DNA of 64,000 nucleotides, from positions 6,330,989 through 6,394,988 of the forward strand of contig CM022669.1 of NCBI GenBank assembly GCA_012295275.1, written 5' to 3'. The notes beneath the pieces were generated by a model. The model was not told the DNA's origin and did no database searches. It saw only the letters and a list, made by a program, of their open reading frames with translations. Below, piece after piece: positions 26,170 to 39,399 of the stretch. Within the stretch, counting starts at the first letter, position 1; each line of letters starts with the position of its first letter. This DNA comes from Chrysomallon squamiferum. Taxonomy: Eukaryota; Mollusca; Gastropoda; Neomphalida; Peltospiridae. The translations under genes were made by a program, and so were the position numbers.

Positions 26170-26204
26170 AACATTTTTACAGATATACTGGTATATACAT
26201 GAAA

Positions 26205-26290
26205 GCATCCACACGGAATCGAACCTTGAATCTACCATACACCGTCATGAAGTGAGGAGTGTATAAGGGGCCTGGCCTACCGCGCTAAAA
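26205..26290 (-). mobile_element. tRNA-derived SINE head
   Basis: On the minus strand a TAGCGCGGTAGG A-box-like block is followed about 50 bases later by GGTTCGATTCC, a perfect RNA polymerase III B-box. The acceptor stem does not close, so this is better read as a SINE remnant than a tRNA gene. Confidence 0.45.
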
Positions 26291-26506
26291 GAATGTCTGT
26301 GATTGGTTATTCAATTACAGCACGCGATGTCGAGCTATTTCCCGTGTGCACGGACAAAAAGTGCACCACGGCTGAAATTAGTGATAATGAGCAGCACCTG
26401 TGTATGTGTTTACTGGGTTTTTTTAATGTCACCGCGCCTTTTTGTAATGACAAAGCTTTTATTTTCAAATTACTCCCCGTGCCGTTTGTCGATCATTACT
26501 GACTGA

Positions 26507-26547
<41 letters not shown>

Positions 26548-26730
26548 AAAATAAAAACAAATAAAACATCTGTTTGCACCGGAATCTGTAGTTAATCATG
26601 CTATCGTTACACATAAACAGTGAAATAGATTGATTGAGAGATGGAAGATTAATGAATGAATGAGTGAGTGAACGAATGACTGAACGATGAACAGAAGGGA
26701 TAGTCAGACCAAAAGAATGTAAGAGATAAG

Positions 26731-26732
<2 letters not shown>

Positions 26733-26799
<67 letters not shown>
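26733..26799. repeat. (GA)n microsatellite
   Basis: About 33 GA units, followed by a long purine-rich tail to about 27060. Confidence 0.95.
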
Positions 26800-26800
<1 letters not shown>

Positions 26801-27115
26801 GAAACTAGAAATAGTAAAGGAAAGAGGAAGGATAGAGAGAAAGAAAAGAGAGAGGAGAAGAGATTAAAAAAATCAAGAGTTAAAGAGAATAAATGAAAGA
26901 AAGGGGAAGAAAGACAGAGTGAGAGAAAGAGACAATGAGAAAAAGAAAAATCTAAGCACAGAACAAAGAGCCAAAAAAAAAAAAAAAATAATAAGAGAAT
27001 TAAAATAAGATAGAGAGAGAGAAAGAGAGAAAAATGAGCAATGAGAGAGACAGAAAAAAAAAAGTGAGTACAAAACATAAATCTTTGATTATTAAATTCA
27101 GATTTAATGCTTATT

Positions 27116-27283
27116 TTATGTAACATTTTCAAAACCAGGCTCTCTGTATTTATTTAATTTGCATAATGGCTCACGTCCGAAATTCTGAATTCCTTTGAAG
27201 TAAAATTGCTTCCTTTTAGTTCCTTCTCTTTTTTTCACAGCATGATTGACTCGATATGCTTTCTGCATCGCATCAAATAATTT
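27116..27283 (-). CDS. Possible terminal exon of an unrecognised protein
   Basis: After a long T tract (27309-27341 read on the minus strand) and a GATCAG acceptor, 55 codons run open to TAA. They read KLFDAMQKAYRVNHAVKKRE, then GTKRKQFYFKGIQNFGREPL, and end FENVT. Unlike neighbouring reading frames it is not built of simple repeats and has balanced, basic-rich composition. I do not recognise a family, and no further exons were identified, so it may be a chance frame or a fragment. Confidence 0.25.
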   Translation of the reverse strand, partial: KLFDAMQKAYRVNHAVKKREGTKRKQFYFKGIQNFGREPLCKLNKYREPGFENVT

Positions 27284-27308
27284 CTGATCATAATCTTTAT
27301 TATGAATC

Positions 27309-27351
<43 letters not shown>

Positions 27352-28705
27352 AGATCATTACAGCAAATCGCCAAGTATTGTTATTTAAGCATCACTTTTC
27401 AAAATATAAAAATTGATTCTTCATTCCCGCTTATTAAAAATGGCTCCACTCACGCGAAAGTTTTCTGACAGCTTAAAATCCTCTGTTAGACACAAAAAAA
27501 AAAAAAAAAAAAAAAAATCTATAAAATTTATCGTTTTACTTCAACCATTAGGCATTAATCCGCTAGAAAAAGTTCCGTTCTGCTAAGTGCTCGAGAGTGC
27601 CGCGAGAGGAACCATTGGCCATCATTCAAACCGCGAATTAGCGCGTGCTACCGTGTCCGTTTTCGATCAATGACGCGCGTTTCGTTATTATGTGCAACTG
27701 TCATTGATCATTAGCTAATATTGAACGTTCCATTTGAACGCCGAAATTTGACAGTCGTCATCACACACAAGAGCATGAACCAGGCTGATTAGGTTTCTCT
27801 AGCGCCACTCTGAATTACAAAGTAGTCCGGCGATATCGTAGAGCACAGAAAATCAGGGGAAATCGTGATTTTCCCCAGAAAAAAAAAAAAAAAAAACATA
27901 AATCGCGAGTAAAAATTCCACTATAGATTTTTTCGTACGCAGGACGGACTTAAAAGTTTTAACTGCACGAGTTTTGTTGATACCACGCGTTAACTGAATC
28001 GACTTCACGAGATGGATTTTGTAAAATAGTTTTTGTTAATAGATTTGATTTTTACTACGTGCTGCTTTCTTCTGAATTATTATTATTATTATTATTTTTT
28101 TTTTTTTTTTTTACTAGATTGTGTATTACAGCTGTATTTTAAAAATAATAAAAATAAAAAAAAAATTAATAATAATCGTTCCAAATCTGGTTCCTGAAAC
28201 TGCTATCTCTCTCTCGTCAAAATACATTTGCTGATTATTCGTCTGAGTGATTTCCTCCATTAGGAAGGAGCACCATACTCTAGTGAGGGTCAAAGGTGAA
28301 GCAAAGAAGAGCTCGAAAAGAACGTAACAAGAAATGAGGACAAAAATAAAAATAAAAAATGATATCACTATGGAAACAGCAAGATTTTTTTATTTTTTTA
28401 TTTTTATTTTTTTGTGAAATAAATAAATAAATAAAAAGATCTTGGTGAATGATTTCTGTAAATTAAGTCAAAAAGAAAAAGCTATTTAAAAAAGTGTAAG
28501 TGTGTGTGTGGTTTGAGAGAGAGAGAGATATAGTGAAAGATGATAATGATGATGATGATGATGATGATAAAAAAAATATAATAATTTGACTTAATAAAAG
28601 GAAATAAATAATGTGACACATAACAGCTGTGAGTTATTTTTGTTTTTATTATTACTGAAATAAGAAAAGAAATTCATGGTTACCTCTAGCAGATTAGCAG
28701 CGAAA

Positions 28706-28708
28706 TTT

Positions 28709-28755
<47 letters not shown>

Positions 28756-28758
28756 TTT
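28706..28758. repeat. (TTTA)n microsatellite
   Basis: About 13 uninterrupted TTTA units. Confidence 0.95.
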
Positions 28759-30630
28759 CGGTATATAAAATATACATACATACTTAATAATACACTGTGA
28801 AATAAACACCAGTGCCTTTGACAAACCAAAGAGCACTTTCTTGAATGGAAAAAAACGTTATTAGTGAACCAAGCTAAAGCGAACACTATTACCGTACTTG
28901 AGCCCGCTGTCAATGTTTATCTCAGAAAACACAACATCGTTGAAGAATTGTTCCATTCACCCATTACCGTTCATCAACATGCTCAGTCACAAAGCTTCAG
29001 TGAAGTCTGAGAGTTGCTAAGGGAAAATGTTCTTCTGTTTAATCGGATAGGGAGATCTAAGACGACAGAACTCATAATGGTTTTGTAATCCGGTACAAAC
29101 ACGATTATGAAAATAATCATTTTAAATACAGCTTTCTCTTGTTGATGTGACTAAATTAAGAAGATTAGTGTGTCATTTTAGAGATTTATATATATAAAAA
29201 AAATAAAAAATAAAATAAAAAAAAAAAAAAATAATAATAAAAACGAGTTCATTTGTGTCAATTTTGACAATCTTTTTTGAGATCATTTTAAATTTAAATA
29301 ACAAGGAAAAGAGAAAAAAGCTATACTGTGGTTATTTAACTGAAAGTTTCTTTACTCTAACTTTTTTTTCTAACTTTCATTCAATCATTTACTCATCCAT
29401 TTTCTAATCCATTCGTACATTCTTTCATTCTTCGTTTTTTCATTCTTTTTTCTGCTATATCAATCCCTACGTCTTTCTTTCTTTTATTACGTCATCATTT
29501 TTTTTTTCTCTCGTTACTCTTCAAACCTTCCCTCCCAGTGTCGGATCTGTCTGTCTGTTTGTCTGTCTACATGAACGTCTGTCAGGTCGTAAAAAAAACA
29601 CAAACATTTTACATCACAATCATACACACACTAACCCACCTCGTAAACTCCCCACCCCACCCATAACATTCCCAACCCCCACGTCATAACATTCCCCATC
29701 ACACCGTATCAATCTCAATTCGTTTGACAATCACATAACAAATTGTCAGTCTCTCTCTCTCTCTCTGTGTCTCTTGCACAAAAAAAAAAACGTTTTTGCA
29801 TAATAACAACGAGGTGCCCACAAAAAACCAGACAGTAACTCCACCCAACATTACGCCCTCCACCGCCCTCACACCCCCCCTCCCGCCCACGAGATTTCAC
29901 ATGGCCGTCTCGGTTTCGCGGTGCAGTCGTGTATAACTTTCAAAAAAGGAATTCGTCTTTTAATTGCGTGGCTCTGCCTTTATTTATTGTCTCGTAATCT
30001 TCCGTAAACGGTAAATCAGTCGCTTTTTTTTTTTTTTTTTTTTAAACAAAACTTTTAATAAGACGGCACTGCCCGGGTCGGGGACGGTTTTAACCCTACC
30101 CGCGTAAATAAAGCGCTGACTAGGCAAGCAAGTTAAAACCAGGCACTGTGTTTTTATGAAGAAGATACGTCGAGGAAAGCAATTACAAAGGAAATGATGT
30201 ATGGCGAAACGAGAGAGAGTGGGCAGCCTTGTGTAATTATCTTCTTGTTTTTTTGTTGTTTTTTTTTGTTTTGTTTGTTTGTTAGTGAGACTTACACCTT
30301 GTCGTAAGTTTTAATTCAGTTTGATGGCATAGTCCTGATTTATTAGTAGTGCATGTATGTGTGTACAGGTATGGATGGCTGTACAGGTATGTATACCGTT
30401 TCTGTATGTATTTGGATTTAGGTATGAATATATTAGGTCTGGTTAGACTCTGCACAAAGACAATATTAGGGAATGCACTGGCGCATGAGGACAAAGTACA
30501 ATCACGACAAACCACACAAACCTGTCAGATGCCAGTGACGAGACTCGAACATATGACACGTATTAGCCCATGTATGTCTGTGTATGTATGCATTTTAGCA
30601 TAAGAATATTCTCTGGTTTTTTGTACGTCT

Positions 30631-30770
30631 GTATGTATGTATGCATGTATGTATGTATGTATCTATATATGTATGTATGTATCTATGTATGTATGTATGT
30701 ATGTATGTATGTATGTATGTATTTATGAATGTATGTATTTATGAATGTATGTATGTGTGTATGTATATAT
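30631..30770. repeat. (GTAT)n microsatellite
   Basis: GTAT units with scattered ATGA and TTTA variants. Confidence 0.9.
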
Positions 30771-30880
30771 GTCTGTTTGTATATATGTGTTTATATGTAA
30801 GTGTGTGTGTATGTGTGTGTGTTTCTATCACTATATTTATTTCTGTTTCTGACTATATCTCACTACACTTTAAATTTCAG

Positions 30881-30988
<108 letters not shown>

Positions 30989-31545
30989 GTATTTCCTTTC
31001 TCTTTCTTTTTCTTCCTTTACCCCATGCCTCTGTGTGTTTTTCGATTCTTTTCCTATTAAAAAAAAACGACAACGTGTAAATAACTGCTAGATCCACGTA
31101 TCACATAGACACACAGCTATTTGTAGAGAATAGCGATCTGTTATTCATATGCGTTCAGTTACCACAGACTGATTTATTCACGACAGTCTAAATGAGAGAA
31201 CCACGTTATTCCTCTCCGTGTATACCTTTGACGTATTCATTATTGCTGGTAGCTTTTTTTTCATTTTCCTTAAACGTGTTTACAGATTCACTAAACGAAA
31301 TTACTTTTCTCTTTTTTTCTCTGCCTAGGAGAACAATGGATAAAAGGTTCATCTATTCTCAATTGTTTTTTCTTTTCTTTTTTTCCTTGATTTATTATTT
31401 TTTTTTTTTTTTTTTCACCTGTTGTAATGTTGTTTCGTTTCATTTTTATATATGTGTATATGTATCTAGGAATGAACATTCTATTGTCTTTTGTACGACA
31501 GTTGAAACTCTGGCTATATTTGGACAAGCTCTGACTGAAGGAAAA

Positions 31546-31547
<2 letters not shown>

Positions 31548-31594
<47 letters not shown>

Positions 31595-31694
31595 ACAAAA
31601 TTCAATCAAAATGATTAAATTTTATGAAATTGAATTTTCATTAAATTTATTATCCTTTATTTTTACTACTTACTATTATTATTACTACTACTGC

Positions 31695-31752
<58 letters not shown>
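31548..31752. repeat. (TA)n and (ATT)n microsatellites
   Basis: A TA run occupies 31548-31592, and about 19 ATT units occupy 31696-31752. Confidence 0.95.
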
Positions 31753-31755
<3 letters not shown>

Positions 31756-32262
31756 AAGCATTATAAAAAAAAAAAGCAGGTTATATTGATAATTCTATTT
31801 AATCAACTTTTATATTTCATAATGGACACATATTAATACATTTACACACATATATACCAAACACACATAAACACAAAAATACCCATACAAATCTAACCAT
31901 TTCATCTGGGGATTTTTTTTTTTTTTTTTTTTTAAATTTGTTTTATTTTATTTTTGTTCGATCCTAGTCACTATAAGAGATCTTTCCACAAACAAATCAG
32001 CAATATCTGACGGCTGATGACTAAGCTTCAATCAATAACTTTTTCCTTTTTTTTTCAAACAAATGATATATTTGTCATTAATGACCGCAGAAGCATCTTA
32101 ATGTATCTGTTAATGTTTGTGTGTGTTTTCGACGAGTGCTTGTCGATTTTGGAAAACTAAGAGAGATTATTTATGTCTTCGTTGGCTTTGCCGGTTTAAA
32201 TAGATTTCATCCGAAGAGGTTCATTAATGTCTTGTGAAAGATACCGATCAATTTGTCTAAAC

Positions 32263-32340
32263 GGAATGGGCTGTAGTCTAATGGTCAGAACGCTCGATTG
32301 TGGAGAGTTGTGTCGTATAATTCAAATTTCTAGACAAGCT
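32263..32340 (+). mobile_element. tRNA-derived SINE head, His-like
   Basis: GTAGTCTAATGG (32273-32284) is a good A-box/D-arm. It is followed by CGCTCGATTGTGGAGAG, an anticodon arm whose loop reads TTGTGGA (anticodon GTG, His), and a decayed B-box ATAATTCAAATTTC (about 32317-32330). A TAC/ATT microsatellite follows, as is common at SINE tails. The stems are too damaged for a functional tRNA. Confidence 0.45.
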
Positions 32341-32369
32341 ACTGAATTTGTTCCTGTTTTCAGTGTCTC

Positions 32370-32740
32370 TTACTACTATTATTACTACTACTACTTCTAC
32401 AACTATTACTACTGCTACTATTACTGTTGCTGTTGTTATTATTACTACCACTACTAGTTCTAAATTTACTACCAGTGCTGCTACTATCACTATATTTATT
32501 AATGCAGCTCTGTTGTCGTTACTATTACTGCTACTAATAATATTACTGTTACTACAACTATTACTGCTGTTATTACTACTACTTACTGTCATTACTTGCT
32601 ACAACTGTTTCTACTATTATTACTATTATTAATATTACTGCCATTACTACCACTATTACTGTTGCGATTAATGCTGATATAAAAATTGTTGCTCCTGTTA
32701 CATTTTGTAATATAACTATTATTACTACCACAATTAGTTA
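32370..32740. repeat. Degenerate TAC/TAT trinucleotide region
   Basis: Interspersed ACT, ATT, GTT and GCT triplets extend over about 370 bp without a pure core, an old expanded microsatellite. All frames across it are artefacts. Confidence 0.85.
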
Positions 32741-33725
32741 ATAATCTGTTGTTCTTTGATCTGTATTTTAAATATATAATTATATTCAATTAACCATTTG
32801 TGTCTGCATATGTGTGTGTATGTGTGTGTGTGTGTGTGTGTGTCTTTGTACAGATATATGTATATATATATGCTTATAAACATAATTCCCTTATGTTTAA
32901 ATATATATATATAGTCTTAAAATGTTATTACTGCTTTGATAAATATAACACATTCAGTGCAGTCATGTTAAAAAAAAAAAAAAGTGTTCACTTAATTTCC
33001 AAAGTATAATGAGTACCAGTCTACGTGCATTTCGCATTCACTGGTAATGTTTCCCACGCTACAGCGGAACCCGCCAAGTAAACCAGTGCATGTTCACAAT
33101 ATGTTTAATACATCCACTTTTTCACGGAACACCAGTTCTGGTCACGTGGGAGCGTCGGCTCGCCATGCGCGCGTGAACGATCCGGCCGAATCACGTGCAG
33201 GTGCTGCCCATAATGATTTTGATAAAGATACACGCCATAAAAAAAAAAAATAATAATAAAATGGCCGAAGAAATTATCGTTGAATTAGGAATAGTGAATT
33301 AATGGGAGCATGAAAGTCCATTTTTCGTGGAAGCAAGGGTAAAAAAAAAAATGAAGATTTTGAAATAATGACGATATGGGTGATAATTTTATTTTTTTAT
33401 AAAATGGATGATGAAAATAGAATTAATGAAAAGAAAATGTTACTAAATGATAATCAATTACGTAATGTTGCATGAAAGGACGCTGGTGCCTTTAATTTTT
33501 TTTTTTTTTTTTTTATATTATTATTAAAAAAAAACCAACTACATTTATATTTTTAATCAGAATTAGATTAGGCAATCATATGGCTCAACTAGAGAGAAAG
33601 AAATTATATAGATGATGTTGATGATGATGAATTTATAGTAAGACAGAAACTGAAGAATCAAAAGCAAAAAAAAGAAAGAAGGAAACTGATAACCCGAAAA
33701 TATAGACAGATAAAGAGACAGTTAG

Positions 33726-33727
33726 CC

Positions 33728-33770
<43 letters not shown>

Positions 33771-33800
33771 TAGATAGCTAGATTAGATAGATAGACAGGT
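33726..33800. repeat. (CAGA)n then (GATA)n
   Basis: About 11 CAGA units are followed by GATA variants. Confidence 0.95.
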
Positions 33801-35224
33801 AAGCAAACGCGGACAAACATACAGATTATATATTAGTGAATAGACGCATAGACTGATCGACAGAAAAACACACAGACAGACAAAGAGACGGAGACAAACA
33901 GCAACACTCATTAATACTAAAACCAAAATAACAGTAACGTCATTTATTCACTTTAACATTGACCACAAACTTATAATAATTAGAAAAGTTATTTTTCCAT
34001 TAACATGTTAGATACTGGGAATTCATCCCGCATCTTTCAGTTTTTGATCTAGATGGAAGAAGCTATTGATATTCAACCTCATTTCTTCCCAAGATACCAA
34101 AGTAATAATACCTCTTCACAGATTACCGTATAAGTTATTATTTTTTTTCCAAGTTATTAAACATTTATGATAAATGCATATTTACATCAAGGAGAAATAT
34201 ATTTGCCATGTGTGTTCAAATTCCCAAACCAGAAACACTCCAGACGTCGAAATAAAAATATGAAAAAAAAACTGACCGCGTTGAAACTTTATTTCAACTA
34301 TCGATAATGACATTTTCGCAGTCAATAAAACAAATATTTTTTCAGTTCACTGCAACAATATTTCTGCCAACGAGCTGTTCCCGCATGAATTCATAATGAT
34401 CGTCAAGCGAACGAACATTCACGTCTATAGAAAACTTCTCAAAGGGAAATAACAACTCGTGTTTGCTGTTTTTGCCTCTTACAGCAATTTTGGCGCGAAA
34501 TTGCACCAGCGATCAATATCTGGTTATGCAACTATGTCAACAAGGTTTTCGTTTCTGTTATTTTTTCCTTTTGTTCGAAAGATTTCCCACAACGTTTGTT
34601 TTGAATTTACGCTGCAATTTCCGCAAATTACGGTTATTTGGAGTGCTCTCCCTTGACCAAGAGAGAGGGGAAAAAAAGGAATTAAAATCGCCATAACAAA
34701 CACCACAGAATAATAATTTAGAAAAATAAAAATCGTTACAGCGTAAATGTTCTCTTTTGAAAAATCGTCGAGAAATCAAAACATTTTTATGCAATCAGCT
34801 CGCTTTGTTTTCGCTTTATCAATACATGAAAAGGAAAAATATCGCCATGAGGGCACGATAGTGTAGTAAATTCCTCCCTTGTACTCGACGCACTGTAATT
34901 GATATTGGCAGCACACCAGTGTTATGTGGTGTGCATTTTGAAAGAAATTCATATCCCATGAATTTTTTTTTTTTTTTTTTTTTTATTGATTTTGTTGGTG
35001 GTTTTTTTGCCAATAAAATAGCTGATTCTTTATTTTTTTGACCAATTTAATATGCCTCTAGGTTATTACTATAGTTCTTAATTAAAAACAAAAATAATAA
35101 AATATATATATATATATTTTCGAAAAGTTTAATTTATTTATCCGAAAACATTTATTATTTTGATTTAATGACTCATTTTTATTAGTATTTTGTATCCCAA
35201 ATAATAATAAAACAACAACTGCTG

Positions 35225-35251
35225 CAACAACAACAACAACAACAACAACAA

Positions 35252-35309
<58 letters not shown>

Positions 35310-35330
35310 AAATAAATAATAATAATTAAT
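35225..35330. repeat. (CAA)n, (AAT)n and AAAT repeats
   Basis: Nine CAA units (35225-35251) are followed by about 17 AAT units (to 35303) and then short AAAT repeats. Confidence 0.95.
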
Positions 35331-36652
35331 AACGCAACTAAATCCAGCATGGATTACGATCTGTGTTTCTTTTAATTCTAAAAATAGTAACTCAACCATA
35401 AGCGACACCAGAGATGACGACTACTAGTAATCAAATCAGTCGTTCCATTTGCGCATGAGCGAAACTCGGCCAATCAGAAACGCCGTTAGAAATTCCGAGC
35501 CGCAAGAACTGGCTAGTTTTCACGCCACCAAAGAAAAAGAAGAAGAAGAAAAAAAAAAAAATAATAATAATATTTTCAGTTCCAAATCTGTTCTCTCACC
35601 TTTGACTTTCGTCAGTGTTTTTCTTCCACTTATCTTTGATATTTTCGTATTCCATTACTGTTAACGTTGGCCCTTCGCCTGTTTACTCACCTGTTCTCTG
35701 TCATTCCGTGTTTGGACTTAGCGCACAAAAATCAACAAACTGAAACAACAAGCGAAAAACTCCTCATATTTTAATTGTTACCAAAAATAACCTCAAGTGT
35801 GACGCCTGCATGCGTGTAATAAGGTCCTTTTTTTTTTTTAAATTAATTTTTTTTTTTTTTAACTCATTTCTACATTTTGTTTAATTTTTTTTTTCTTCTT
35901 CTTGCCAATTAATTGTGTGCACCTAACAAGGGCCTAATTGCTATCAGACTGACACGCTGTCTATGTAAATCACACATTTGTTGATTTAAGGAATTTACCT
36001 TTCGTACGCTGCAGGAATTAGTTTCTGAAATCAGTTTTGATGTGTACCCAGTTGTCGAGTCAGTCAACCTGCCTCTGTACAAGTTGTTATAAATATTTTG
36101 AAAGACAGAAAAAAAAAAAAATAAAAAAAAAAAAAAAAAAAATACCCAGAGTAAGAGAGTCTGAGAAAGAAAAAGAGGGAGAGAGTGAAAAACACAGAGA
36201 AAGATGCAAAATAAACTTTTCCTCTTGAATGAATGAATGAATGAATGATTAATTACAGAGAAAACAAAAATAATCCAATTAAGAGATTCTAGAAAAGAAA
36301 CTCGCTCCAGTCACTTCAAGGTTTATTCTCATCCATTGCCAATTATTTTGGAAATTAAACATAATCAGGAATACACGTGACATGTCTTTTCGTATTCTAA
36401 TTAAAAATATGATGATTATTTCCGACAGTGAGAATCGATCTCAAGTCGCACATTGTTTTTCATGTTTCATTAGTACGTGTTTATGAATATTAAACAATTA
36501 TTTTGTGAATTCCCTTGAATTTTTATGGTTTAAAAATGTCTTTCTTTTGTCGCTAGTTATGTATTATTTGACCATAATACGCTCTTTATTTCCTATTTAC
36601 GTATTAAATAATTTCTACACATCCACCTATATATCTGTTTCCCATTACACGA

Positions 36653-36860
36653 TTTCGTATTATTTTAATAACTGTTACGTATTTTGTCTTCATACGTTAT
36701 AACAGTACGCAGTTTCGTATGGTTTAAATAACTGTTACGTATTTTGACTATAGAATTATTAACAATATAAAATTTCGTATTATTTAAATAATTGTTAATT
36801 ATTTTGCCTACGTATGTACTTCGTGATACAATACATTCAGTTTCGTACAATTTAAATAAT
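36653..36860. repeat. 60-bp tandem repeat with TTTCGTA core
   Basis: TTTCGTA starts at 36653, 36713, 36773 and 36841, with periods of 60, 60 and 68. Each is followed by a TTTAAATAACTGTTACGTAT-like block. A more diverged fifth copy may lie near 36597. Confidence 0.75.
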
Positions 36861-37482
36861 ATAAATAGGTAACGTCACGGTACAACAATTTTGATTTAAA
36901 ATTTAAAGTTTTGTAAAACATATTATTTTATTTTATTATAAATCGTCCAAAACAATAACAAAAAAAAAAAAAATAATAATAAATAATAATAATTAAAATG
37001 ACATAGAAATACAAACAGTTTTTTTTAATTTACTCGCATTGCAACGTGTACATTTTAAACAAGTTTTTTTCATATTCGCCTAGAAATATACTTAACAGCT
37101 CTTCACTGGTATTCTTGGCTTAAAATGACTCTTTCTCATATTGTTACTTCTTTTTAATGACAAATGCGTACAGCATTTCAGCGGCTTATAAAAGGGTTGC
37201 ATTCAGGGCGAAACCCCTTGGGGAGAAAGATTATGTGTTTTGCACATACAAAAAGTCGAAATGTATCTGTTTCTGGCGTCCCAGCGGACCGAGAGGAATA
37301 ACAAAAATCCCGCCTGGGTTTTCTGACAGGTGATGTGCAGGCGAGAGCCGCGGAATCAGTTTAAATGTCACCTCCCATGTGTTCGTGCGCGCCTCTTCCC
37401 TGCCTGGCATCGCGGCTGATCTTTTCACAATATGTCAGAATGATTTTCTTTTATTTCTTCATTTTTCCTTTCGTTTCTCTTC

Positions 37483-37484
<2 letters not shown>

Positions 37485-37538
<54 letters not shown>
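37485..37538. repeat. Poly-T tract, 54 bp
   Basis: An uninterrupted T run; assembled length is likely approximate. Confidence 0.95.
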
Positions 37539-37543
<5 letters not shown>

Positions 37544-38226
37544 TGACTCTGCAGATGTGAAGTCGGAAGAAGAGAAAATTATAAACAGCTTGATTCAGCT
37601 TAGAGTGTTTTAGAGTGGGCGGTACTGGGTTCGAGTACTGATACCGACTCACACTGCAAACTGTTTAGTAGAAACATATTAATATTAATGCTAATATTAC
37701 CACACCAATCAAATTTAATTATTGTTAATAATTATACTACAACAACAACAACTACTACTACTACTACTAGAGTAGTAATAGTTGTTTATTAAAATCAACA
37801 TTTTTCTTCTTCTTTTTCCTATATTCTCATCATCATCATCATCATCATCATCATCGTTTTTGTTGTTGTTGTTGACTGAAATCAATCGGTACAAGATAAA
37901 ATCCATGAATGTATACATGGATGTGTTTGGGTTCATGATGTGCATTAACTGTGATGTCTGTATATGTCTTTGAGTGAAGTAAAGAAATAAATACTACAAG
38001 AAGGTGTACATTACTGCGCTAGAACGTCTGCAAAAACCCTTGGAAAGTAAACAGTATTTTATAAGAGCAAAATATTATTAAGCACGCCTGCCGTGGACAC
38101 ACTTTAAATCTTATTCAAGAACTCTACATAATTATTAGAAAGGAAGGAGTAACAACCACAGTTAACTTAATCTCTGATTAGTGTCTAGTAACAAGACTGG
38201 ATCATTATTGACAATAATATTATAAT

Positions 38227-38520
38227 CAGTAGCTGATACACCCAGTAGCTGATACACACAGTAACTGATACACACATTAACTGATACACACAGTAACTGA
38301 TACACACAGTAGCTGATACACACAGTAGCTGATACAACCAGTAGCTGATAAACCAGTAACTGATACACACAGTAGCTGATACACACAATAACTGATACAA
38401 CCAGTAACTGATACAACCAGTAGCTGATAAACCAGTAACTGATACATACAGTAGCTGATACAACCAGTAACTGATACATACAGTAGCTGATACACACAGT
38501 AGCTGATACAACCAGTAGCC
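38227..38520. repeat. 16-bp minisatellite, 18 units plus a partial
   Basis: The unit is CAGTARCTGATACAMM. Sixteen units are 16 bp and two are 15 bp (shortened to ...GATAAAC), followed by an eight-base partial. Variant units recur in the same order (an ...ACAAC unit, the 15-mer, then a CAGTAAC unit), which indicates higher-order duplication. On the minus strand all three frames are open because the unit has no stops in any register; this is a repeat artefact, not evidence of protein. Confidence 0.95.
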
Positions 38521-39020
38521 GCAAATTATGTGATAACGGTAAAAGAAAGAGGGTCATTGCAAGATATTACATCACACGTTTTCAGACCGGCAGGATGTCG
38601 TTAAGTAATTTTAATGCCTATAATAAACTTTACATTGTGAACTTTCTAAACGTCGTACGTAACAGGACGTGTTTGTTGATGGCGAGTTGTGGCTAGAGGG
38701 GTCGTCGTTTGACGTAGTGGCTTACGTAGTGTGTGTGCACTGTAGCTTAGCAGGAAATGCAATTAATGAATGAATGAATGAATGAATGAACGAACGACAA
38801 AATGGATAAATGCTGAATGAATGAATTAATGGATGAATAAATGATCTCTCAACAAATTTATAGTTTGACATTCTGTGTGATAGATATGGAATTTGTTTAT
38901 TATGACAAATATGCAGTTCAAGAGCTATTTTACAGATTACCAGCAAAATACCTTTTATGTATTTCCAGTAAATGAGAAAAAATATATATTAAGCAGTTAT
39001 GAGGCCTATGTTGGAACAGG

Positions 39021-39043
<23 letters not shown>

Positions 39044-39054
<11 letters not shown>

Positions 39055-39072
39055 ATGTGCGAATATAGTGTA

Positions 39073-39110
<38 letters not shown>

Positions 39111-39127
39111 CGTGTGTGTGTGTGTGT
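39044..39127. repeat. (GT)n microsatellite
   Basis: GT runs preceded by a TA run; interrupted by GC and GAATATA. Confidence 0.9.
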
Positions 39128-39304
39128 AGACAGTTTCGTTTCGGCATTCTGGTTTAGTGAACTGTTTTTCGTCGACCATTTCCTTATCCTTTCGTCCACG
39201 TTCACGACGTTTTACAATCTAAATTACCATCGAGAATTGCTCACAAAGACGTGGTCACATACCTCATTCCGGAAAACACATTAATACAAGCACAGATATA
39301 TCTT

Positions 39305-39397
39305 TAATGAATTGGCATTATCCTGCCGTGCTCTCTAATGAATTGGCGTTATCTGGCCATTTTATCTAATGAATTTGGCTTTATTTGCCAACGTTAA
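39305..39397. repeat. Three 31-bp tandem units
   Basis: TAATGAATTGGC starts at 39305 and 39336, and a variant with one extra T at 39367, giving an exact period of 31; each is followed by TTATCYGCC-like sequence. Confidence 0.8.
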
Positions 39398-39399
39398 GA

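Noticed and set aside
32263-32340. Functional tRNA-His gene
   Set aside because: Anticodon loop is kept but the stems and B-box are too degraded.
38227-38520. Possible CRISPR-like array
   Set aside because: Units are contiguous without spacers and the DNA is eukaryotic.
38162-38557. Three overlapping frames of 72-131 codons with periodic YQLLVVSATVCIS-like peptide
   Set aside because: All three frames are open because a 16-bp stop-free repeat cycles through them; this is a minisatellite artefact.
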